Positions 1-9,957 of a DNA stretch of 64,000 nt are shown in pieces. The notes beneath the pieces were generated by a model. That model was not told the DNA's origin, searched no databases, and saw nothing but the letters and a program-made list of their open reading frames with translations. The position numbers and the translations under genes are program-made. Source of the DNA: Prevotella melaninogenica (GTDB lineage: Bacteria > Bacteroidota > Bacteroidia > Bacteroidales > Bacteroidaceae); contig NZ_CP072359.1 in the NCBI RefSeq assembly GCF_018128065.1, positions 62,001 to 126,000 on the forward strand, in the 5' to 3' direction. How positions within the stretch are numbered: the first letter of the stretch is position 1; every line of letters begins with the position of its first letter.

Positions 1-599
1 GATATTGGAACAGGGACGGGACTCGTTGCCCTTATGATGGCACAACGTTTCCCATCAGCAAAGATTGATGCTATTGAGATAGATAAAGATGCTTGTAAAG
101 ATGCCCTCTTTAATGTTTCACAGTCTCCATTTAGCGATAGAATAAATATTATCAACAGCTCATTGCAGGATTATAAACCATATAACGAGATGCAAGAGGA
201 AGGGGTATACGATGCTATCGTTTGTAATCCACCTTACTTTATCAACTCCCTTAGAAATCCTTTACAACAAAGAACGACTGCAAGACACACAGATTATCTC
301 TCTCACCAAGAGCTTATCTATCATTCACAAAGACTTCTTAAAGCAAACGGAACACTATCAATTATCATTCCTTATGACAACAAAGATTTGCTTGAAGCAG
401 AAGCTATATTCAACGGATTATCAACACAGAAGATAATATATATAAAACTAAACATTCAAAGCCTGCTAAACGTTGTCTGATTGAAATTGGAAAGGATTTT
501 ACTACACCATATTGTTGCGAAGAACAAATACTAAACGATGCAGATGAAGCACGTACAAAATGGTATCAGAATCTGACAGATGCGTTCTACATTAAATAA
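1..599 (+). pseudogene. trmN6: tRNA1(Val) adenine-N6 methyltransferase, 5' cut off and frameshifted
   Basis: The window opens inside a class I SAM-dependent methyltransferase. The first codons read DIGTGTG, the SAM-binding glycine motif, and CNPPYF near codon 73 is the NPPY catalytic motif of N6-adenine methyltransferases. This matches the TrmN6/YfiC family, which modifies A37 of tRNA-Val. The first frame stops at 480. The typical C-terminal end of the family (HSKPAKRC, then LIEIGKD, ending DAFYIK) continues in another frame to a TAA at 597-599. One extra A in the A4 run at 444-447 would restore one continuous gene, so either the gene is broken or one base was lost in sequencing. The family is fairly sure; the state of the gene is open. 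Confidence 0.75.
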
Positions 600-990
600 G
601 AATAGTAGATTTAAACATCACCTTTTATTGTAGTGTGAAGGCTTAACACGTATGGTGCGAATACTCAGCACGTATGGTGCGGAGCCCCAGCACCATTGCT
701 ATGTGCTATTTGAGCAAACATAAAAGATTATTTAGTAAACACCATACTACCCTAAGTAAATATGCTTTAGCTTGTTAGTTAAAGTCTTGTTGAACCAAAG
801 ACCAACAGACGTCGTTTATTTCACAGAGATTATATATTGGCATGTTAGCTATTAATTCTTATCAAGCAGCCATAGTTAAGAGATAGCACATAAAAACAGT
901 TCTTCTTTACAATACCATGCAATTTATCACCAGCTTCATACGCTCATATCCTCATCTTTTTACAAGATAGCCAATTAAAGCACAATTATT
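600..990. other. Intergenic stretch before lon
   Basis: This AT-rich stretch holds no open frame with coding character. Its only visible structure is the GTGC-rich repeat at 651-682 and a related half-site just after it (CAGCACCATTG near 689). The lon promoter follows at its right end. Confidence 0.5.
651..682. repeat. Dispersed intergenic repeat, copy 1
   Basis: The core is atggtgcgaatactcagcac followed by a second atggtgcgg. A copy in the opposite orientation lies at 28863-28893, differing at only a few of 31 positions. Both lie in gene-free DNA, so this looks like a dispersed repeat family of this genome. Confidence 0.55.
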
Positions 991-991
991 C

Positions 992-1023
992 TTTCAGTCT
1001 TTCGGTTTTATTTTGTAACTTTG
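992..1023 (+). promoter_or_regulatory. Promoter of lon (Bacteroidota type)
   Basis: TAACTTTG at 1016-1023 fits the -7 consensus TAnnTTTG. TTTC at 992-995, exactly 20 bases upstream, is one base off the -33 TTTG. The start site would be near 1030, giving a leader of about 20 bases before the ATG at 1052. Confidence 0.65.
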
Positions 1024-1051
1024 CAGGCTAAAAGTAGGTATAAAAAACTTT

Positions 1052-3517
1052 ATGAAACAAGATAGCTCTATACAAATGATTACAGACTACGAAGGTGACA
1101 TGCCAAACTTGGATGTACAAGTTGATGGCGAAATCCCCATTTTCGTAACTCGTAATCTCGTAATGTTCCCAGGAATACTCTCTCCTATCCTTGTTGGTAG
1201 AAAGCCAACTTTGGCTCTTGTTAAGCATTTGGAGGAGAACCCGAACACGATTATAGCAATTGTAAGCCAGAAGGATAGCAACATTAACGACCCTCAAGTA
1301 GACGATGTCTACATGACGGGTATCTATGCACGTTTCGTACGTGCCTTTGACATGCCTGGCAATTACGAAGGAAACAACCGCACTGTCATTTTACAAGGAC
1401 TTGGTAAATGTAAGATAAAGAAAATTACAACAGTTTACCCCTATATGAAGGGATACACCGTAGCTTTACCAGAAGAAGCAGAACCAAAGAGAGACAAGGA
1501 ATTCTCTACGGCTGTTGAAGACATGAAATTGGTCGCAAAGGAATACATCCATGGTAGCGATGACATCCCAGATGACACACAATTTGCACTTGACAACATC
1601 AACAACCCTGTTGTTGCTGTCAATTATGTGTGTTCAACTATGCCCTTCTCTGTAACAGACAAGCTTCAGATGTTAGAAGAAAACTCTATCAAGGACCGAC
1701 TGTTTACACTGATGAAGGTGCTAAATCGTGAAATTCAATTCCAGCATCTTCGTCAGGATATACGCTCAAAGACACGAGAAGACCTTGACGAACAGCAGAG
1801 AGAATACTTCCTGCATCAACAGATTAAGAATATCAAAGAGGAGTTGGGCGATGGTGATTCTGCACCTGACAAGAAAGAACTACTCGAAAAGGCAAAGAAC
1901 AAGAAGTGGTCAGAAGATATTGCCAAGATATTCCAAAAGGAATTAGACAAACTTGAAACCTTGAACCCACAAAGTCCAGATTATAGTGTGCAGGTGAATT
2001 ACCTGCAGACTATGGTTAGCTTACCATGGAACGAATATACCAAGGATGACCTTGACTTGAAGCGTGCAAAACGTATACTTGACAAGGATCACTATGGTAT
2101 GGACAAGGTGAAAGAACGTATCCTTGAATACATTGCAGTACTTCAGTTGCGTGGCAATTTGAAATCACCAATCCTCTGTCTCTATGGTCCTCCGGGGGTT
2201 GGTAAGACCAGTTTGGGCAAGAGTATTGCCGAAGCAATGAAGCGTAAGTATGTACGTGTGTCATTAGGTGGTCTTCACGACGAGTCTGAAATCAGAGGAC
2301 ATCGTAAGACTTACATTGGTGCTATGCCTGGACGCATCATCAAGAACATCCAGAAAGCAGGTTCATCAAATCCTGTATTCATTCTTGACGAGATTGATAA
2401 GGTTACCCAGAACACAATTAATGGTGACCCTTCATCAGCATTATTAGAGGTTCTTGACCCTGAGCAAAACAATGCCTTCCATGATAATTATCTGGATATG
2501 GATTATGACTTATCAAAGGTATTGTTCATAGCAACAGCAAACGACCTCAACACTATCCCACGTCCACTACTTGACCGTATGGAACTCATTGAGGTCTCTG
2601 GCTATATCACGGAAGAGAAAGTTGAGATAGCAAAACGCCATCTCGTACCCAAAGAACTCGAAAATACAGGTTTAGACCAGTTAGAAGAGAAACCAAAGTT
2701 TGCCAAGGCTACACTGGAGAAGATTATTGAAAGCTATACACGTGAGAGCGGCGTGCGCCAGCTTGAAAAGCAAATCAACAAGGCTATGCGCAAATTGGCT
2801 TTCAAACAGGCTATGGATAAACAACTTCCTTACACGAAGATCACACCAGATAAGTTGGAAGACTTGTTAGGCAAGCCACCTTACACACGTGACATTTACC
2901 AAGGAAACAAATATGCAGGTGTCGTAACAGGACTTGCTTGGACCAGCGTCGGAGGTGAGATTCTCTTTATTGAGACCTCTCTTTCTAAAGGTAAAGCGGG
3001 TAAGTTAACACTGACAGGTAATCTTGGTGATGTGATGAAGGAGTCTGCTGTCATTGCATTAGAATATGTTAAGGCGCATATCAGCGCATTGAATGTAGAC
3101 TATCGCATCTTTGAACAGTGGAATATCCATATCCATGTACCAGAAGGAGCTACACCAAAGGATGGTCCTTCAGCTGGTATAACAATTGCAACAAGTATTG
3201 CTTCAGCTCTCACACAGCGCAAGGTACGTAAGAACACCGCTATGACGGGTGAGATAACGCTACGTGGTAAGGTTCTCCCAGTGGGTGGAATCAAGGAAAA
3301 GATGCTTGCAGCTAAGCGTGCAGGGATTACAGATATCGTCATGTGTTCAGAGAACAAGAAAGATGTTGAGGAAATCCCAGAGGTTTACCGCCAAGGACTT
3401 CATTTCCATTTTGTTGAGAACATTCAACAAGTATGGGACTTTGCATTAACTGATGAGAAGGTAGAACATCCTGTAGACTTTACGATTGCAGAAGAGAAGA
3501 AGGAGGAAGCAAAATAA
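1052..3517 (+). CDS. lon: ATP-dependent protease Lon
   Basis: This is a cytosolic AAA+ serine protease that degrades misfolded and regulatory proteins. The 821 residues contain, in order, the N-terminal LON substrate-binding domain (about 25-235), a helical linker, the AAA+ module with Walker A GPPGVGKT near 379 and Walker B FILDEIDK, and the protease domain. The catalytic dyad is visible as Ser707 in DGPSAG and Lys750 in GGIKEK. Length is normal for the family (784 in E. coli) with an acidic/lysine-rich C-terminal tail. It has its own promoter, and its stop codon overlaps the tgt start by one base, so the two are probably co-transcribed and translationally coupled. Confidence 0.97.
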   Translation: MKQDSSIQMITDYEGDMPNLDVQVDGEIPIFVTRNLVMFPGILSPILVGRKPTLALVKHLEENPNTIIAIVSQKDSNINDPQVDDVYMTGIYARFVRAFDMPGNYEGNNRTVILQGLGKCKIKKITTVYPYMKGYTVALPEEAEPKRDKEFSTAVEDMKLVAKEYIHGSDDIPDDTQFALDNINNPVVAVNYVCSTMPFSVTDKLQMLEENSIKDRLFTLMKVLNREIQFQHLRQDIRSKTREDLDEQQREYFLHQQIKNIKEELGDGDSAPDKKELLEKAKNKKWSEDIAKIFQKELDKLETLNPQSPDYSVQVNYLQTMVSLPWNEYTKDDLDLKRAKRILDKDHYGMDKVKERILEYIAVLQLRGNLKSPILCLYGPPGVGKTSLGKSIAEAMKRKYVRVSLGGLHDESEIRGHRKTYIGAMPGRIIKNIQKAGSSNPVFILDEIDKVTQNTINGDPSSALLEVLDPEQNNAFHDNYLDMDYDLSKVLFIATANDLNTIPRPLLDRMELIEVSGYITEEKVEIAKRHLVPKELENTGLDQLEEKPKFAKATLEKIIESYTRESGVRQLEKQINKAMRKLAFKQAMDKQLPYTKITPDKLEDLLGKPPYTRDIYQGNKYAGVVTGLAWTSVGGEILFIETSLSKGKAGKLTLTGNLGDVMKESAVIALEYVKAHISALNVDYRIFEQWNIHIHVPEGATPKDGPSAGITIATSIASALTQRKVRKNTAMTGEITLRGKVLPVGGIKEKMLAAKRAGITDIVMCSENKKDVEEIPEVYRQGLHFHFVENIQQVWDFALTDEKVEHPVDFTIAEEKKEEAK

Positions 3518-4644
3518 TGACATTTGAACTTCAGCATACAGATAAAGCCAGTGATGCGCGCACAGGTATCATCACAACCGACCATGGACAGATAAAGACG
3601 CCTATCTTTATGCCTGTTGGTACCGTTGGTTCTGTTAAGGGTGTGCACTTTGAGGAGTTACGCAAGCAGGTCAAGGCACAGATTATTCTTGGTAATACTT
3701 ATCATCTTTACCTACGTCCAGGACTTGATATTATCAAAGCAGCAGGCGGCTTGCATGGCTTCAATGGATGGGAGCGTCCAATCCTGACAGACTCAGGCGG
3801 CTTCCAAGTATTCTCTTTGACAGGTATCCGCAAACTGTCAGAAGAAGGCTGTGAGTTCAGAAGTCACATCGATGGATCTAAGCATATCTTCACACCAGAG
3901 AATGTGATGGACACAGAACGAATCATTGGTGCCGATATCATGATGGCTTTCGACGAATGCCCTCCAGGGAAGAGTGATTATCAATATGCCAAAAAGAGTT
4001 TGGAATTAACCCAACGATGGCTCGACCGTTGCATCAAACGATTCAATGAAACAGAACCACTCTATGGTTACAACCAAAGCCTCTTCCCTATCGTTCAAGG
4101 GTGTACATATAAAGACTTACGCTGTGAAGCAGCTAAGTTTGTGGCTGACAAGGGGGCAGATGGTAATGCTATCGGCGGTTTAGCAGTAGGTGAGCCGACA
4201 GAGGTGATGTATGAAATGATTGAAGTGGTAAACGAGATTCTTCCTAAAGACAAGCCTCGTTACTTGATGGGAGTTGGCACACCACAAAATATTCTTGAAG
4301 CCATTGAGCGTGGCGTAGATATGTTCGACTGTGTTATGCCTACTCGTAATGGACGTAATGCTATGCTCTTCACTTACAATGGTACGATGAATATGAAGAA
4401 TAAGAAGTGGGAAAATGACTTCTCACCAATTGATCCTGATGGCTGTGACATTGATGTCATCACAAGCAAAGCCTATCTTCATCATCTCTTCAAAGCTGGA
4501 GAACTGCTTGCTATGCAGATTGCCAGTATCCATAACCTCGCGTTCTATCTCCGCCTTGTTACGGACGCACGTACACATATTGAGCAAGGTGACTTCGTAC
4601 AGTGGAAAGCTTCCGTCATCGAACAGTTAGGAAGAAGAATTTAA
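3517..4644 (+). CDS. tgt: Queuine/preQ1 tRNA-guanine transglycosylase
   Basis: The enzyme swaps guanine 34 for the queuosine precursor preQ1 in tRNAs with GUN anticodons. Its 375 residues match the family. Asp92 in DSGGFQVFS and Asp271 in FDCVMPTRNGRN are the two catalytic aspartates, and GGLAVGEP is the base-binding loop. The zinc site is unusual: where most bacterial enzymes have CxCxxC, this one has Asp, Cys310 and Asp, although the later His in IHNL is kept. I think this loss is shared within Bacteroidota, but I cannot check it here. The start overlaps the lon stop by one base, and the permease gene follows after 11 bases, suggesting one operon. Confidence 0.95.
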   Translation: MTFELQHTDKASDARTGIITTDHGQIKTPIFMPVGTVGSVKGVHFEELRKQVKAQIILGNTYHLYLRPGLDIIKAAGGLHGFNGWERPILTDSGGFQVFSLTGIRKLSEEGCEFRSHIDGSKHIFTPENVMDTERIIGADIMMAFDECPPGKSDYQYAKKSLELTQRWLDRCIKRFNETEPLYGYNQSLFPIVQGCTYKDLRCEAAKFVADKGADGNAIGGLAVGEPTEVMYEMIEVVNEILPKDKPRYLMGVGTPQNILEAIERGVDMFDCVMPTRNGRNAMLFTYNGTMNMKNKKWENDFSPIDPDGCDIDVITSKAYLHHLFKAGELLAMQIASIHNLAFYLRLVTDARTHIEQGDFVQWKASVIEQLGRRI

Positions 4645-4655
4645 GAAGAAGCCAA

Positions 4656-5873
4656 ATGAGTAAGGTTAAAGAGATTGTTGATAAAGTTAAGAAACTGATT
4701 AATCATTTCGGACAACGCGTTATAAAACGATTTCCTATATTGAAGAGGGTTGGACATCTATTACAGATGCTCTCCCTTTCTCGCTATATAGGTGTTCTGG
4801 ACTGGTATATCATAAAGAAGTTCATTGGTACATACATCTATGCTATCTTATTGATTATCTCTATTGCTATTGTGTTCGACTTTAATGAGAACCTCTCGAA
4901 GTTCACACAATATCATGCTCCATGGCGTGCAATCATCTTTGATTACTATGCAAACTTTATCCCTTACTATTCTAACCTCTTCTCGCCACTATTTGTATTC
5001 ATTGCCGTTATCTTCTTTACTTCCAAACTGGCAGGAAACTCTGAGATTATAGCAATGATGGCAGCAGGCGTGTCTATCAGACGACTGATGCGCCCTTACA
5101 TGATATCATGTATTCTCATTGCAGGTTTGACATTCTATCTTAACAGCTTTGTAATCCCTCATGGCACTGTTATTCGACAGAACTTTGAATCACTTTATCG
5201 TAACTCAAAGAAGAATACATCAGCAGAGAATGTGCAACTGCAGGTCGCAAAGAACACTGTTGCCTATATACAGAATTATGACGATCAGTATAAGCGTGGT
5301 TATGGGTTCTCCCTTGTAAAGTTCAAAGACAAAAAGATTATTAGTCACATGACAGCCATGGAGATTCAGTATGATACTGTTGCAGACACAAAGTATCATT
5401 GGAAGGTTAGCAACTGGAAGATTCGTACACTCAAAGGACTGAAAGAACACATCCAAAGTGGTGCTTCAAAGGACACGGTCTTACTAATGGAGCCGACAGA
5501 CCTTGTCTACTCAAAGGGGCAGCAGGAGACCTTTACTTCCCCTGAACTATTGGATTATATCTCCAAACAAACCAGCCGTGGTTCAGGCAACGTGGTACAG
5601 TATGAAGTTGAGTTTCACAAACGAATAGCAATGTCATTCTCTTCTTTCATCCTCACCATCATCGGTCTTTCCCTCTCTTCCCGCAAGCGAAAAGGAGGAA
5701 TGGGACTTTATCTTGGAATTGGTTTAGCACTCAGTTTCGGCTATATTATGCTCCAAACCGTATCAGCATCCTTTGCCATTCAGGCAGATACCCCCCCAAT
5801 ATTGGCTGCATGGATTCCGAACATCATCTTTGCAGTTATCGCTTACTTCTGCTATCGGAATGCACCAAGCTAA
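4656..5873 (+). CDS. LptF/LptG (YjgP/YjgQ) family permease
   Basis: This is a membrane subunit of the type that, with LptB, extracts lipopolysaccharide from the inner membrane for transport to the outer membrane. The 405 residues have the family layout: N-terminal transmembrane segments (from about residue 52, with the typical start LDWYIIKKF), a central soluble beta-rich domain (about 170-310), and C-terminal transmembrane segments. I chose the ATG at 4656, preceded by AAGAAGAA, over an in-frame ATG at 4602 that lies inside tgt. It sits 11 bases after tgt, so it is probably in the same operon. Whether it plays the LptF or the LptG role cannot be told from this alone. Confidence 0.88.
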   Translation: MSKVKEIVDKVKKLINHFGQRVIKRFPILKRVGHLLQMLSLSRYIGVLDWYIIKKFIGTYIYAILLIISIAIVFDFNENLSKFTQYHAPWRAIIFDYYANFIPYYSNLFSPLFVFIAVIFFTSKLAGNSEIIAMMAAGVSIRRLMRPYMISCILIAGLTFYLNSFVIPHGTVIRQNFESLYRNSKKNTSAENVQLQVAKNTVAYIQNYDDQYKRGYGFSLVKFKDKKIISHMTAMEIQYDTVADTKYHWKVSNWKIRTLKGLKEHIQSGASKDTVLLMEPTDLVYSKGQQETFTSPELLDYISKQTSRGSGNVVQYEVEFHKRIAMSFSSFILTIIGLSLSSRKRKGGMGLYLGIGLALSFGYIMLQTVSASFAIQADTPPILAAWIPNIIFAVIAYFCYRNAPS

Positions 5874-5932
5874 TAAGGCGAATAAAACAAAATTAAGAAC
5901 AACCCTCATGATGAAGGGAAAAACTGTAAAAT

Positions 5933-7654
5933 ATGTATTTTGAAGATTTAGATTTAAACGATAAAGTACTTGACGCACTATATGATATGCGTTTTGATGA
6001 ATGCACTCCAGTTCAGGAGAAGTGTATTCCCGAAATATTAAAAGGAAACGATGTCTTGGGAGTAGCCCAAACAGGAACAGGCAAGACTGCGGCTTACCTC
6101 CTTCCTGTTCTATCCAAATTGGCTGATGGCGGCTATCCAGAGTCAGCAATTAATTGTGTCATCATGTCGCCTACGCGCGAGTTAGCACAGCAGATTGACC
6201 AAGCTATGCAGGGATTTGCCTACTATCTTAATGGTGTATCTTGTGTTGCTGTCTATGGCGGAAATGATGGGAATAGATACGACCAGGAACTGAAGAGCCT
6301 TGCATTAGGAGCCGATGTAGTGATTGCAACACCAGGACGTTTCATCTCACATATCTCTCTTGGAAACGTAGACTTATCAAAGGTGAGTTTCTTTATTCTT
6401 GACGAGGCCGATCGTATGCTTGATATGGGATTCGCTGATGACATTATGACAATTGCAAAGAAGTTGCCTTCAACTTGTCAGACAATTATGTTCTCAGCTA
6501 CAATGCCTACAAAGATTGAAGATCTTGCTAAGACGCTGCTAAAGAACCCTGTTGAAATTAAACTCGCTGTAAGTAAACCTGCTGAGAAGATTCAGCAGAC
6601 AGCATATGTATGCTATGAGACACAGAAGATGGGTATCATAAAAGATATCTTCAAGGCTGGCGATCTCAAGCGTGTCATTATCTTCTCTGGTTCAAAACAG
6701 AAAGTAAAGCAGATTGCAGCATCGCTCAATCGTATGCATATTAACTGTGGTGAGATGCACTCTGACCTTGATCAGGAGCAGCGCAACGACGTTATGTTCA
6801 AGTTCAAGAGTGGTCAAATTGACGTATTGGTTGCTACTGACATCGTTTCACGCGGTATTGATATCGACGACATTGCAATGGTCATCAACTATGATGTGCC
6901 TCATGACGCAGAGGATTATGTACACCGTATTGGTCGTACAGCACGTGCTGATCGTGATGGAAAGGCGATTACCTTTGTAAATGAAGACGAAATTTATTTC
7001 TTCCAACAGATAGAATCGTTCTTAGAAAAGGAGATTGAGAAGGCACAACTACCTGCAGAACTTGGCGAAGGTCCTGAGTATAAGAGCAACGGAAAGCCTA
7101 AGAAGGGGGGCAATAGTGCAAAAAGCCGTCGCCGTAAGGACCGTGACCATCAGAGTCATAAGGACAAAAAGCAGGGGAACAACAAGCAGCGCAACAGACG
7201 TCCTGCACCTCAGACTCAGAACAACACTGACGAGAACAACGCGAACCAACAGGAGCGTAAGGCTGGAAACAAACAGAACCATAGACCTCAAAAGCAGCAA
7301 GATAACAATCCTGCAGCAACTGAGGGTAAACCAGTAAACAAGAAGAATAATCGTCAGAATAAGGGTAAGCAGCAGGAGCGTCAGCCAAAAGCTGAGAACG
7401 AGAAGCGCAATGATAGAAAACCTGCTGACAATAAAGCTAATGCTGAAAACACTACCAATCAGCAGAACAAGAAGCCTAACAATAAGCGCAAGAAGCGTAA
7501 CAACCGCCAGCGTACACCAGAAGAGAAATCTGTAAGAAGAAGTACTAAGTATGATATTCGTGAGGAGTTGCCATCAACGTCCAAAAACGAATCTGGATTG
7601 AAGGCACTTATCAAAAAACCATTAAAGTGGCTTCGTGGACTCGGTAAGAAGTAA
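5933..7654 (+). CDS. DEAD-box ATP-dependent RNA helicase
   Basis: This helicase has a RecA-like core plus a long charged tail. The Q motif (CTPVQEK), Walker A AQTGTGKT at 45-52, PTRELAQ, TPGR, DEAD at 157-160, SAT, and HRIGRTAR all stand in family order within the first 370 residues. The rest (about 385-560) is a low-complexity tail rich in Lys, Arg, Asn and Gln, as in RhlE/CsdA-type helicases, and probably binds RNA. Such proteins remodel ribosome assembly intermediates or mRNA, often in the cold. It is followed by a strong terminator. The exact subfamily is uncertain. Confidence 0.93.
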   Translation: MYFEDLDLNDKVLDALYDMRFDECTPVQEKCIPEILKGNDVLGVAQTGTGKTAAYLLPVLSKLADGGYPESAINCVIMSPTRELAQQIDQAMQGFAYYLNGVSCVAVYGGNDGNRYDQELKSLALGADVVIATPGRFISHISLGNVDLSKVSFFILDEADRMLDMGFADDIMTIAKKLPSTCQTIMFSATMPTKIEDLAKTLLKNPVEIKLAVSKPAEKIQQTAYVCYETQKMGIIKDIFKAGDLKRVIIFSGSKQKVKQIAASLNRMHINCGEMHSDLDQEQRNDVMFKFKSGQIDVLVATDIVSRGIDIDDIAMVINYDVPHDAEDYVHRIGRTARADRDGKAITFVNEDEIYFFQQIESFLEKEIEKAQLPAELGEGPEYKSNGKPKKGGNSAKSRRRKDRDHQSHKDKKQGNNKQRNRRPAPQTQNNTDENNANQQERKAGNKQNHRPQKQQDNNPAATEGKPVNKKNNRQNKGKQQERQPKAENEKRNDRKPADNKANAENTTNQQNKKPNNKRKKRNNRQRTPEEKSVRRSTKYDIREELPSTSKNESGLKALIKKPLKWLRGLGKK

Positions 7655-7679
7655 AATTAGTATTTACACACACTTATAT

Positions 7680-7720
7680 AATGCCCGTAACCCATCAATA
7701 AGGGTTACGGGCATTGCTTT
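7680..7720 (+). terminator. Rho-independent terminator after the helicase gene
   Basis: The arms ATGCCCGTAACCC and GGGTTACGGGCAT pair perfectly over 13 bases with a short loop and are followed by a T-containing tract. It ends the DEAD-box helicase unit. Confidence 0.88.
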
Positions 7721-8255
7721 ATCCAGATTTATCAATTACCTCATCATCTTTTTAATCATAGTAATTGCCATAGTTTCTAACACATTAAATATGTGAATTT
7801 TCTTTACATTATTTCTTAACATCTTTGTAAAAATAGAGGATAAAAAAGCCTTTTTAATCACCATCGTAACCCGCTTATTATAAAACAGTTACAAAATCAT
7901 GTAAGAAAAGGTGCTTAGTTAGCTTTCAAAAGAGCCTTAGTAAGACCTCAAAAGAGCATCTTTTAGAAGTCAATTAAGCCTTAATTCAAATGCTATTAAG
8001 CCTCAATAAAAAATGAAGAGAGGAAAAAAGTTGACAAAATAGTATTCTAACTAACGAGATAACCTGAATTTATCCAGCTATTAGATTGTTAATATCAAAA
8101 AGAAAAACATGCATACACAGCTAAAAATAAAATAAGACTATATAGAATAAGGTGTAAGAATAAAAGATGATTTATATCGTACTACTGTTACTGACTTATT
8201 TACACTATTATCCAATATTTAGTGATAAAATGACAGATATTTAAGCAAATAACAT
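7721..8255. other. Long AT-rich intergenic stretch upstream of gdhA
   Basis: About 600 bases without a credible gene. It contains runs such as AAAAGAGCATCTTTT (a short inverted repeat near 7940) and two similar phrases, TTAAGCC(T)T(C)AAT, near 7975 and 7995. No RNA family was recognised. It may hold regulatory sites for gdhA. Confidence 0.4.
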
Positions 8256-8263
8256 TATCTTTG
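8256..8263 (+). promoter_or_regulatory. -7 element of gdhA promoter
   Basis: TATCTTTG followed by C fits the Bacteroidota -7 element TAnnTTTG. No good -33 TTTG is seen 20 bases upstream, which may mean an activator is needed. The predicted leader is about 60 bases. Confidence 0.5.
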
Positions 8264-8328
8264 CAATATAAATTAGAACAAATATAATATTAACATATCT
8301 CAGGATAGAACAAAAACATCAATTAATT

Positions 8329-9663
8329 ATGAAAGCAACAGAAGTCGTAGAGAGATTAAAGCAGCGTTTTCCAAATGAGCCAGAGTATATCCAGGCAGTT
8401 TCACAAGTATTAGAGACTATTGAAGATGAGTATAACCGACACCCTGATTTTGACCAGGCTAACCTCATTGAGCGACTCTGCATACCAGACAGAATCATCA
8501 AGTTCCGTGTAAACTGGGTTGATGACAAGGGAAATGTACAAACCAATATGGGTTTCCGTGTACAACATAACAATAGCATTGGTCCTTACAAAGGGGGACT
8601 TCGTTTCCATGCATCAGTAAACGACTCTATCTTAAAGTTCCTTGCCTTTGAGCAAACATTTAAGAACGCTCTCACAACACTGCCTATGGGTGGTGCTAAA
8701 GGTGGGTCAGACTTCTCCCCTCGAGGCAAATCAAATGCGGAGGTGATGCGTTTCTGTCAGGCTTTCATGAGAGAGTTGTGGAACTATATCGGTCCAGACT
8801 GCGATGTTCCTGCTGGTGACATCGGTGTTGGTGGACGTGAAGTCGGCTATATGTTTGGACAATATAAGAAATTGACCAACCAGTTTGTTGGTATCCTTAC
8901 AGGTAAGGGACAAGAGTTTGGAGGTTCCCTCATCCGTCCTGAAGCAACAGGATATGGCAATGTCTACTTCCTGCAAAATATGCTCAAGACCCGTAACATT
9001 GATATTAAGGGCAAGACAGTACTTGTTTCAGGTTCTGGTAATGTAGCGCAATATACGATAGAGAAACTTCTTGAATTGGGTGCAAAGCCTCTGACTTGTT
9101 CTGATTCTGATGGTTACATATACGACCCAGATGGTATTGATGAGGAGAAACTCGCCTATATCATGGAACTCAAGAACATTGAGCGCGGACGTATTCGTGA
9201 GTATGCAGAGAAGTATAACGTGAAGTATGTAGCAGGAGGAAGACCTTGGTCTGAGAAAGCTGATATCGCAACTCCATGTGCAACACAGAATGAGATCAAC
9301 GGAGAAGCTGCCGCAGAACTTGTAAAGAATGGTGTTATTGCTGTGACAGAAGGTGCTAACATGCCTTCTACTCCAGAAGCTGTAAAGATTTTCCAAGATG
9401 CAAAAGTTCTCTATTGTCCTGGTAAAGCGAGCAACGCTGGTGGTGTAGCAGTGTCAGGACTTGAGATGAGTCAGAACTCTGGACGACTAAAGTGGAGCCG
9501 TGTAGAAGTTGATGAGAGACTCCATCAGATAATGGATGATATTCATTCAAACTGCGTGAAGTATGGTACAGAGGCAGACGGATATATCAACTATGTAAAG
9601 GGTGCAAACGTTGCTGGCTTTATCAAGGTTGCTAAAGCAATGATGGCGCAAGGCATTATTTAA
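8329..9663 (+). CDS. gdhA: Glutamate dehydrogenase
   Basis: The enzyme interconverts 2-oxoglutarate plus ammonia and glutamate. In Bacteroidota it is a main route of ammonia assimilation. The 444 residues match the hexameric, usually NADP-dependent short form. Visible motifs are GPYKGGLRFH (substrate-binding Lys), the catalytic lysine motif LPMGGAKGGSDF near 125, PAGDIGVGGRE, and the Rossmann motif SGSGNVAQYT near 235. It is a single-gene unit with its own promoter, a long upstream region and a terminator after it. The coenzyme is inferred from the family and not read from a diagnostic residue. Confidence 0.95.
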   Translation: MKATEVVERLKQRFPNEPEYIQAVSQVLETIEDEYNRHPDFDQANLIERLCIPDRIIKFRVNWVDDKGNVQTNMGFRVQHNNSIGPYKGGLRFHASVNDSILKFLAFEQTFKNALTTLPMGGAKGGSDFSPRGKSNAEVMRFCQAFMRELWNYIGPDCDVPAGDIGVGGREVGYMFGQYKKLTNQFVGILTGKGQEFGGSLIRPEATGYGNVYFLQNMLKTRNIDIKGKTVLVSGSGNVAQYTIEKLLELGAKPLTCSDSDGYIYDPDGIDEEKLAYIMELKNIERGRIREYAEKYNVKYVAGGRPWSEKADIATPCATQNEINGEAAAELVKNGVIAVTEGANMPSTPEAVKIFQDAKVLYCPGKASNAGGVAVSGLEMSQNSGRLKWSRVEVDERLHQIMDDIHSNCVKYGTEADGYINYVKGANVAGFIKVAKAMMAQGII

Positions 9664-9698
9664 CCCCGTAGCACTTTTATTATCTGAAAACAAAAGAC

Positions 9699-9748
9699 AG
9701 GAGCACACAGGTTAAACCTTTATATAGGGTTTAGCTTGTGTGCTCCTT
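9699..9748 (+). terminator. Terminator after gdhA
   Basis: AGGAGCACACAGGTTAAACC pairs with GGGTTTAGCTTGTGTGCTCCT around an 8-base loop, with one or two mismatches. The arms are about 20 bases long. The T-tract is short, but the stem is very stable. Confidence 0.8.
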
Positions 9749-9903
9749 ATATTAAATTTATAATCAAAAATAATAGACTATGCATCTAAAAAACAAAACA
9801 TCTCATCAAACAACTCAACATCTAATCCGAAAACACAATCATCCACATCTAAGATTTGTTGACAAGAGAAACCTTGAGACAAACCAAAACATAACAAGAC
9901 AAG

Positions 9904-9935
9904 TTCGTTTATTTCCGTATAATTTAGTACTTTTG
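9904..9935 (+). promoter_or_regulatory. Promoter of the nucleotidase gene
   Basis: TACTTTTG at 9928-9935 matches the -7 TAnnTTTG. TTCG at 9904-9907, 20 bases upstream, is a near match to the -33 TTTG. The ATG follows at 9958. Confidence 0.6.
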
Positions 9936-9957
9936 TAGCAGAATATAAAATTAGATT

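Noticed and set aside
7049..7388. Minus-strand frames of 83 and 96 codons inside the helicase gene
   Set aside because: They mirror the Lys/Asn/Gln-rich tail of the helicase and have a skewed Leu/Ser/Val composition typical of antisense frames.
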